Below, one piece after another: positions 47,141 to 50,952 of a stretch of DNA of 50,952 nucleotides. The translations under genes and the position numbers were made by a program. Source of the stretch: an uncultured Brachyspira sp. (GTDB taxonomy: Bacteria > Spirochaetota > Brachyspiria > Brachyspirales > Brachyspiraceae); NCBI RefSeq assembly GCF_944390845.1, contig NZ_CALXRM010000017.1, forward strand, positions 1 through 50,952. The letters run 5' to 3'. The notes beneath the pieces were generated by a model. The model had not been told where the DNA came from and did not search any database. It was given only the letters and a program-made list of their open reading frames with translations. The stretch's first letter is position 1, and each line of letters opens with the position of its first letter.

Positions 47141-47168
47141 AATATACACAAAATAATTTTAAAGTCAA
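47141..47168 (-). promoter_or_regulatory. Possible promoter
   Basis: On the minus strand, TTGACT (47168-47163), a 16-base spacer and TATATT (47146-47141). Confidence 0.4.
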
Positions 47169-47573
47169 CAAAATACAAAAAATTTTTAAAACTAATTTTT
47201 TAATAAAATAAATTTGAGTAAGTCAATCTGTCAGTATGTTTGTTTTGGCACATTTTTTGCAAAGTTAGTTAACTGACTAACTGACTTTAAAAACTTTCTT
47301 TTTGATTTAAAGATTTTAAAAATAAAAAACTAAAAAACATAGTTATCTAGTATTTATAAAAAAGCCGTGTTTTTGAAGTTTTTTAATTGGGCATACATAA
47401 ATCTATATTAAACCTAAAAAAGCCCTAAAAACAAGCCTCTACGCTTCAAATAAAGCCCTTCAAATCAAAAATCAAAACTCAATTTTTGATAATGTTATCG
47501 CAATAGCATAAATTAAAAATTAAAATAGCTCCTAAATAGAAAAAACGCAGTAAATAAAATCATAATTTTTTAT

Positions 47574-47747
47574 AGTAAAGTGTACAAAGCGTGCATGTTC
47601 ACTTCGTGCATCTTACCAGTAAAGTGTACAAAGCGTGCATGTTCACTTCGTGCATCTTACCAGTAAAGTGTACAAAGTGTGCATGTTCATTTCGTGCATC
47701 TTACCAGTAAAGTGTACAAAGTGTGCATGTGCATTTCGTGCATCTTA
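47574..47747. repeat. Four tandem 44-base repeats, iteron-like
   Basis: Units begin with AGTAAAGTGTACAAAG at 47574, 47618, 47662 and 47706. The first two are identical; the last two carry C-to-T changes in GCGTGC and CACTTCG, and the last is 2 bases short. Within each unit AAGTGTAC and GTTCACTT form an imperfect inverted repeat and CGTGCA occurs twice. The period is not a multiple of three, so it is a DNA-level array. Such arrays often bind a replication or partition protein; no rep gene is visible. Confidence 0.85.
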
Positions 47748-47856
47748 TAAAAAGTCACCAAATTAATGATAAAAGTTACATCAAAAAGTTTTGAGTTAAT
47801 TTTTAATGAGCTTATATTCTCTAATGATTTTTGATATTGATATATGTTTTGATTTT

Positions 47857-47949
47857 TTAATCATAATTGATTATTTTGATGAAAAAAGTTAAAATGTACT
47901 TTACTATTTTTAAAAACAGTAATATAATTTTGATGTTAATATAGGACAT
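47857..47949 (-). CDS. 30-residue hydrophobic peptide, short paralogue
   Basis: ATG at 47949 with GGAGA 9 bases upstream; TAA at 47857. The peptide (MSYINIKIILLFLKIVKY...) matches residues 1-27 of the 56-residue protein encoded at 50599-50769 almost exactly (IILLFLKIVKYILTF in both), then ends early at YD. It is preceded by the stem-loop at 47984-48009, as its paralogues are by theirs. It may be a truncated copy or a functional single-helix peptide. Confidence 0.55.
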   Translation of the reverse strand: MSYINIKIILLFLKIVKYILTFFIKIINYD

Positions 47950-47983
47950 TGTTTTATATCTCCATTTAAAATGATGTTTTCAA

Positions 47984-48009
47984 GGGTAAGGTTTGGCAGA
48001 ACCTTAGCC
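47984..48009 (-). promoter_or_regulatory. Conserved stem-loop before the 30-residue ORF
   Basis: GGGTAAGGTT (47984-47993) and AACCTTAGCC (48000-48009) pair, with one mismatch, around a 6-base loop. It is a member of the family also seen at 48362-48390 and 50538-50566, each about 35-50 bases ahead of a small hydrophobic ORF. Confidence 0.65.
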
Positions 48010-48019
48010 TGTATATTGC

Positions 48020-48082
48020 TTATTTTTTTATTTCTTGTATAAGCAAGATTAATAAAACTAAAAACAATATAGTGTCTTGCAT
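48020..48082 (-). CDS. 20-residue hydrophobic micro-ORF with strong ribosome-binding site
   Basis: AGGAGG lies 6 bases before the ATG at 48082, the strongest type of Shine-Dalgarno sequence. The peptide starts MQDTILFLVLLILL and ends with charged residues, a single short membrane helix. It lies between two hairpins. It has no sequence similarity to the neighbouring hydrophobic ORFs that I can see. The size and make-up fit a type I toxin or a small membrane regulator, but a function cannot be assigned. Confidence 0.45.
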   Translation of the reverse strand: MQDTILFLVLLILLIQEIKK

Positions 48083-48110
48083 ATTAGACCTCCTAATATG
48101 TTGGATTCAG

Positions 48111-48136
48111 GGCTGGAACTTTGCAGAGTTTCAGCC
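48111..48136. terminator. Hairpin with T-rich tail on the plus strand
   Basis: GGCTGGAAC (48111-48119) pairs with GTTTCAGCC (48128-48136) around an 8-base loop with one G-T pair, followed on the plus strand by TTTATTATTTATTTTTT. It lies between two minus-strand ORFs, so it would stop antisense transcription or structure the sense message. Confidence 0.55.
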
Positions 48137-48144
48137 TTTATTAT

Positions 48145-48330
48145 TTATTTTTTATAAAAAAATATTTCATAATAAAATATTGGTTTGTTTTTAATATTTA
48201 ATTTCATTTCAATACTGCAGTTATTAATAACTATTAAAAAGATTATTATACTTGCTATTAAACATATTAATGATATAATAATACTGTTTACTATTTTTAA
48301 AAATAGTATTATATTATTTATGTTAAACAT
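48145..48330 (-). CDS. 61-residue hydrophobic small protein
   Basis: ATG at 48330 after GGGAG. The protein begins MFNINNIILFLKIVNS and has two hydrophobic stretches (about 7-18 and 18-36) with a basic tail. The first 14 residues resemble the 56- and 30-residue proteins (NIILLFLKIVK), so it is the middle member of a three-member family. It follows a ribbon-helix-helix-like gene by 77 bases with a conserved stem-loop between. The layout repeats, inverted, at 50339-50769. Product unknown. Confidence 0.6.
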   Translation of the reverse strand: MFNINNIILFLKIVNSIIISLICLIASIIIFLIVINNCSIEMKLNIKNKPIFYYEIFFYKK

Positions 48331-48361
48331 TTTGTTACTCCCATAGTAATTGATGTTTTTT

Positions 48362-48390
48362 AGGGTAAGGTTCTAGGAAAACCTTACCCT
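48362..48390 (-). promoter_or_regulatory. Conserved stem-loop between the minus-strand RHH and hydrophobic genes
   Basis: AGGGTAAGGTT (48362-48372) pairs perfectly with AACCTTACCCT (48380-48390). Seen from the sense (minus) strand, A runs flank it on both sides and no T run follows, so it should not end sense transcription; it would end a plus-strand transcript, where T7 follows. Confidence 0.75.
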
Positions 48391-48407
48391 TTTTTTATTT
48401 AGGCTGA

Positions 48408-48581
48408 TTACTTTTTATATATTTCATTCACATACATTTTATGCAGTTCTAATAAATACTTGCTTACTCTCATATTCAAACTGTCAGCCTCTTTCTTCAT
48501 TTCTTGAAATGCTGTTTTTGTAACTCTCAAAGTTATCCCTATATTTTTTTCTTCTTTGACAACAGGTTTTAATTTTTGCAT
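48408..48581 (-). CDS. 57-residue ribbon-helix-helix-like protein
   Basis: ATG at 48581 after AAGGAG. The protein has a basic start, a beta-strand-like NIGITLRVT (13-21) and two helices (about 22-37 and 40-55, with SLNMRVSKYLLELHKMYV). This is the MetJ/Arc/CopG pattern of small DNA-binding dimers found in plasmid copy-control, relaxosome and antitoxin proteins. It shares the helix pattern (M-S/R-x-x-x-Y-L/I-E-x-x-H-K-x-Y-V) with the 61-residue protein at 50339. Its promoter region contains one copy of the 21-base inverted repeat. Confidence 0.7.
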   Translation of the reverse strand: MQKLKPVVKEEKNIGITLRVTKTAFQEMKKEADSLNMRVSKYLLELHKMYVNEIYKK

Positions 48582-48619
48582 ACCGCACTCCTTATAATTT
48601 ATTTTTTGTATACTCTTAG

Positions 48620-48640
48620 TAAAAAAATATAAGGAAATAT
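48620..48640 (+). repeat. 21-base inverted repeat, left copy
   Basis: Contains AAAAAAATATAAGGAAATAT. It is a perfect inverted match to 50066-50086. Outside the perfect part, TTTTGTAT similarity continues on the same side in both copies. It lies just upstream of the minus-strand RHH gene. Confidence 0.85.
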
Positions 48641-48770
48641 AAGCCGCTCTTTATTTATTTTTTAAAAAAATTCATACCAACATCATTTTTTTTAAAAAAG
48701 CGTCCGCAAATATAAATTTATTTATATTTTATTATACGGTATTACGGTATGGTATTAATATATAGCCTAG

Positions 48771-49925
48771 CTATCCATTTTTTATACTCAGTTTATCAAT
48801 CCTATTATTAAGCTCATTCATTTTTAGAACTATTGTATTAAGTGTATTTGTTATATTTTCCTGAAAATCATTTTTTATATTTTTGATTTCATTATCTCTA
48901 TTTATTTTTTCTGTATTTGCTTTATTAAATGGGTGATTACTCATTGCATTTTTTATCATATTCATAAGCACATAAATATATCTGCTTGTTGTTGTGTTAA
49001 TATTTGAATGTCCCATCATCTTGCTTATTAAATAAGTTTCTGTTCCGCTCTCTGCCATGTCAGTTGCAAAACCACGTCTGAAAGAATGGCAGGTGATTTT
49101 TACTTTATTTCTTTTTGATATTATTCTCATAATCATAGTCATAGTTTCTATTGCTAAATCATGACCATTGTTTTTTATAAAAAGATTATTCTGTCCTTTA
49201 ATTTTATTTTTTCTTAATATCTCATCACGTTCTGCTATATAATCAATTAATACATCTTTAATCATATCAGAAAAAACAACTATGCGGGGCTTGCTTCCTT
49301 TAGTTTTATAAATAGTTATAGTTTTGTTTTCAAGATTTATATTTCTAATATCTATGCCTGCAGTTTCTTTTCTGCGAATGCCTGTGTTTGACATTAAAAG
49401 CATCATTAAAATATTTCTTTGATTTGTGAAACTTTCTTTTGAAGTTCTTTCTATTTTTTTTATAATATCTAAAGTTTGATTTGCTTTTACTACCAACTGT
49501 TCTTTAATTATTGGCTTAGGTCTTTTTATATCATCAAAAGTATCTATTAATATTTTAGCTTCTATTATTTTTTTCTTATGTAAAAACTTTAAATAACTTT
49601 TAACAACATTTATTCTGCAGTTAATAATATCAGATGATAATTGATGTTCTGTTTGATATGATATATATTTTTCTAATAGTTCTTTATTTATATTTTTGTA
49701 TAAAACTTCAGTACTGCAAATATAGAGATAATCTTTTTCAGACGCCGCAGCGATAGAATAATCATTATCTTGTTTAATTATGAACTTGAAAAAATATATA
49801 ATATTATTTTTATATGTTTTTACAGTTGATGGGCTTTTATCTATAGAAAGATAATCAGCAAATTGAAGAATAAAATTGACATCTTTGGAATAATCATAAA
49901 GATTATATTTTTCAGCATTAAGCAT
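48771..49925 (-). CDS. Tyrosine recombinase / integrase
   Basis: A 384-residue XerC/D-type site-specific recombinase. The N-terminal SAM-like core-binding domain spans about 15-125; the catalytic domain about 145-325 shows Arg184 (NTGIRRKE), Lys209 (YKTKGSK), His280 and Arg283 (HSFRRGFATDM), His306 (MMGHSNINTTTSRY) and the nucleophile Tyr316, so the active site is complete. A C-terminal tail (about 330-384) is predicted coiled coil. GGAG lies 9-10 bases before the ATG, inside a long hairpin. It probably mobilises the surrounding small genes. It may instead be a multimer-resolution enzyme of an integrated plasmid. Confidence 0.93.
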   Translation of the reverse strand: MLNAEKYNLYDYSKDVNFILQFADYLSIDKSPSTVKTYKNNIIYFFKFIIKQDNDYSIAAASEKDYLYICSTEVLYKNINKELLEKYISYQTEHQLSSDIINCRINVVKSYLKFLHKKKIIEAKILIDTFDDIKRPKPIIKEQLVVKANQTLDIIKKIERTSKESFTNQRNILMMLLMSNTGIRRKETAGIDIRNINLENKTITIYKTKGSKPRIVVFSDMIKDVLIDYIAERDEILRKNKIKGQNNLFIKNNGHDLAIETMTMIMRIISKRNKVKITCHSFRRGFATDMAESGTETYLISKMMGHSNINTTTSRYIYVLMNMIKNAMSNHPFNKANTEKINRDNEIKNIKNDFQENITNTLNTIVLKMNELNNRIDKLSIKNG

Positions 49926-49928
49926 AAA

Positions 49929-49991
49929 AAAACAACTCCATTTTTATTCTAAAAAATTTGCTTGACTTTTGAAAAAGAATAGAGTTGTTTT
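49929..49991 (-). promoter_or_regulatory. Inverted repeat covering the recombinase ribosome-binding site
   Basis: AAAACAACTC (49929-49938) and GAGTTGTTTT (49982-49991) pair perfectly, and pairing continues inward with a few mismatches for roughly ten more bases. In the recombinase message the GGAG site lies in the 3' arm, so the hairpin would hide it. Confidence 0.7.
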
Positions 49992-50065
49992 CTTAGATAT
50001 AATTATTATCGGCTTAAATAATTTTTCATTAAATATTTTTTCTATTTCATTTTATCCCTCCATCG

Positions 50066-50086
50066 ATATTTCCTTATATTTTTTTA
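50066..50086 (-). repeat. 21-base inverted repeat, right copy
   Basis: Perfect inverted match to 48620-48640. It lies upstream of the plus-strand operon (28-residue ORF, RHH gene, hydrophobic gene), followed by GTATGGGATAC, a short palindrome-like site; the left copy is accompanied by GAGTATAC. Confidence 0.85.
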
Positions 50087-50160
50087 TATATGTATGGGAT
50101 ACAAAATATTTTTTAATCTGATAAAAAAATATTTTTACTAAATAAAAAAGGAGGTAAATT

Positions 50161-50247
50161 ATGACTTTTAATTTAGAAAAAGCTATTAGAGCAATATTTG
50201 TTATAGTTAATACCGTAATTGCTCTAATAGACATATTCAAAGATTAA
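50161..50247 (+). CDS. 28-residue amphipathic micro-ORF with perfect ribosome-binding site
   Basis: AAGGAGGT ends 6 bases before the ATG at 50161, an almost full anti-16S match. The peptide (MTFNLEKAIRAIFVIVNTVI...) is a single amphipathic or membrane helix with charged ends. A good hairpin (50268-50295) follows. Such a strong site before so short a frame argues that the frame is translated. A type I toxin, a phenol-soluble-modulin-like peptide or a small membrane regulator are possible; none can be proved from sequence. Confidence 0.5.
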   Translation: MTFNLEKAIRAIFVIVNTVIALIDIFKD

Positions 50248-50267
50248 GGTTAATACCTTATTAAAAG

Positions 50268-50295
50268 CACCAAATATAGAGCAATATATTTGGTG
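50268..50295 (+). terminator. Hairpin after the 28-residue ORF
   Basis: CACCAAATATA (50268-50278) pairs perfectly with TATATTTGGTG (50285-50295). The tail (TTAAAATTATAAT) is only mildly T-rich, so it may attenuate rather than stop transcription into the RHH gene. Confidence 0.6.
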
Positions 50296-50338
50296 TTAAA
50301 ATTATAATATTAAAATAAATAATATCAAGGAGTTGTAT

Positions 50339-50524
50339 ATGGCTAATGAATTAGAAAAAAAAGAAGAGTTAAAAAAAGCACCCAAAAAACTGCACTGGGC
50401 TTTTACAGCCCCAGAAGAATGTATTAATGAAATGAAAGACTATGCAAGAAAGTACAATATGTCTTTAGGCGAATATATAGAGGCTATTCATAAAAGATAT
50501 GTAGAAAGCATACAAAAAAAATAA
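50339..50524 (+). CDS. 61-residue ribbon-helix-helix-like protein
   Basis: AAGGAG lies 6 bases before the ATG at 50339, which I prefer to the TTG two codons upstream. A charged N-terminus (about 1-18) is followed by LHWAFTAPEECINEMKDYAR (19-38) and NMSLGEYIEAIHKRYVESIQ (40-59), the strand-helix-helix pattern of small RHH DNA-binding proteins. It is a diverged paralogue of the minus-strand protein at 48408-48581 and occupies the same place in an inverted copy of the module. Confidence 0.7.
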   Translation: MANELEKKEELKKAPKKLHWAFTAPEECINEMKDYARKYNMSLGEYIEAIHKRYVESIQKK

Positions 50525-50537
50525 TTTAATAAAAAAA

Positions 50538-50566
50538 GAGGGTAAAGTCCCCAAAACTTTACCCTC
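50538..50566 (+). promoter_or_regulatory. Conserved stem-loop between the plus-strand RHH and hydrophobic genes
   Basis: GAGGGTAAAGT (50538-50548) pairs perfectly with ACTTTACCCTC (50556-50566). A runs, not T runs, follow in the sense direction, as in the minus-strand copy. The shared core is GGGTAA-R-G-T. Confidence 0.75.
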
Positions 50567-50598
50567 AAAAATCAAAATATCACTTGCGAGGTAATAAA

Positions 50599-50769
50599 AT
50601 GATTACTACAAATATAATACTACTGTTTTTAAAAATAGTAAAGTATATTTTAACATTTTCTATAAAAATAATTAATAAAGATAAATACAAAAAACTTCAT
50701 TATATATTAGATAAAGCAGATTCTTTTTTAACTCTTATTGTAAATATTTTATCAATAATTTATTTATGA
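50599..50769 (+). CDS. 56-residue hydrophobic small protein
   Basis: GAGGT lies 6 bases before the ATG at 50599. The protein (MITTNIILLFLKIVKYILTF...) has an N-terminal hydrophobic helix (about 5-25), a basic-polar middle (about 26-41) and a second hydrophobic stretch (about 42-56). It is a paralogue of the 30- and 61-residue proteins at 47857 and 48145. It is the last gene of the plus-strand module. Function unknown; a membrane-active peptide or holin-like protein would fit. Confidence 0.6.
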   Translation: MITTNIILLFLKIVKYILTFSIKIINKDKYKKLHYILDKADSFLTLIVNILSIIYL

Positions 50770-50952
50770 ATATTTATAAAATATTAAAGTCAATTACAGT
50801 TATTGCGGACGCCGTCTTCAAAGGATAAAAAATCCTAAAAAATATGTCAGGTATATTGTTATAAAAGAAAAAATATTTTTTTGCACAGGAGCCAGACATA
50901 TTGCATTAAGTATTCCTTAGTTTTTTAAAGTATAACATAGGTGTATCATAAT
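50770..50952. other. Window end, no gene seen
   Basis: About 180 bases without a supported ORF. TTGCGGACGC at 50801-50810 is the inverted copy of GCGTCCGCAA at 48700-48709, again flanking the recombinase gene. The short inverted pair GGAT/ATCC near 50822-50834 is too small to interpret. Confidence 0.5.

Larger units (their letters stand above)
46871..47573. other. Mostly non-coding stretch at the start of the accessory region
   Basis: About 700 bases without a confident gene. It holds the inverted repeat at 46895-46980, a possible 33-codon ORF with promoter and leader hairpin (46966-47168), and a cluster of related short words around 47221-47284 (GTCAATCTGTCAG, then AGTTAACTGACTAACTGACT) that could be a protein-binding site. 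The rest (about 47290-47573) is AT-rich and I see nothing definite in it. Confidence 0.5.

Noticed and set aside
47574-47747. CRISPR array
   Set aside because: The 44-base units are contiguous with no unique spacers, and no cas gene is visible.
48362-48390. Rho-independent terminator of the minus-strand RHH gene
   Set aside because: The T run is on the plus strand. In the sense direction an A run follows, as at 50538-50566, so sense termination is unlikely.
50052-50240. 62-codon minus-strand frame
   Set aside because: It is antisense to the 28-codon frame and its strong ribosome-binding site and lacks its own initiation signals.

Overview
The window is very AT-rich and reads like a Brachyspira (Spirochaetes) chromosome. 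I base this on gene content and style: tandem large chemoreceptors, a long TPR protein, tandem sugar-binding lipoproteins, AT-rich spacers with near-consensus TTGACA/TATAAT promoters, and isolated GC-richer repeats. The genus is an inference; no rRNA or tRNA gene is present to confirm it.

Layout. Positions 191-12393 are a long minus-strand series: manA, mlaF-like ATPase, MCE/MlaD protein, inositol monophosphatase, atpD without its usual partners, two tandem chemoreceptors that share 972 identical bases, and an OmpA-type lipoprotein/porin-like protein. Next come a DUF523 gene with two in-frame TGA codons (12432-12869) and a 660-aa TPR protein. The plus-strand operon frr-uppS-cdsA (15143-17323) is followed by a sugar importer locus: four tandem solute-binding lipoprotein genes (the first broken) and two permeases, with no ATPase. 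A minus-strand group (25160-30087) holds murD, an ABC-F protein and an amidohydrolase-fold protein that has lost all its metal ligands. Then follow a cation efflux gene, fabD, an ankyrin protein, ahpC, yqeK-hflX, a CAP-domain protein, an adenine methyltransferase, a third chemoreceptor, a flavoprotein-MATE operon with a MerR-type promoter, and moeA-moaA-moaC.

Two things are not explained by ordinary annotation. (1) A family of short interspersed elements lies at 1-77, 30224-30831, 32937-33269, 42951-43226, 43221-43611 and 46583-46870. Their 27-base ends each carry a TTGACA-N17-TATATA promoter pointing outward, and small GC-rich modules are nested inside them. In two places the outward promoter is positioned to drive a host gene (the ankyrin gene and moeA-moaA-moaC). 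(2) From about 46880 to the window end there is a mobile or plasmid-like accessory region: a tyrosine recombinase gene with a 21-base perfect inverted repeat outside each end, and on both sides, pointing outward, a module made of a ribbon-helix-helix-like protein, a conserved stem-loop and a tiny hydrophobic protein. Extra 20-, 28- and 30-residue ORFs with strong ribosome-binding sites sit beside these modules, together with a 4 x 44-base iteron-like array. Most of these tiny genes are too short for default gene callers. This is the best candidate for an undescribed system in the window.
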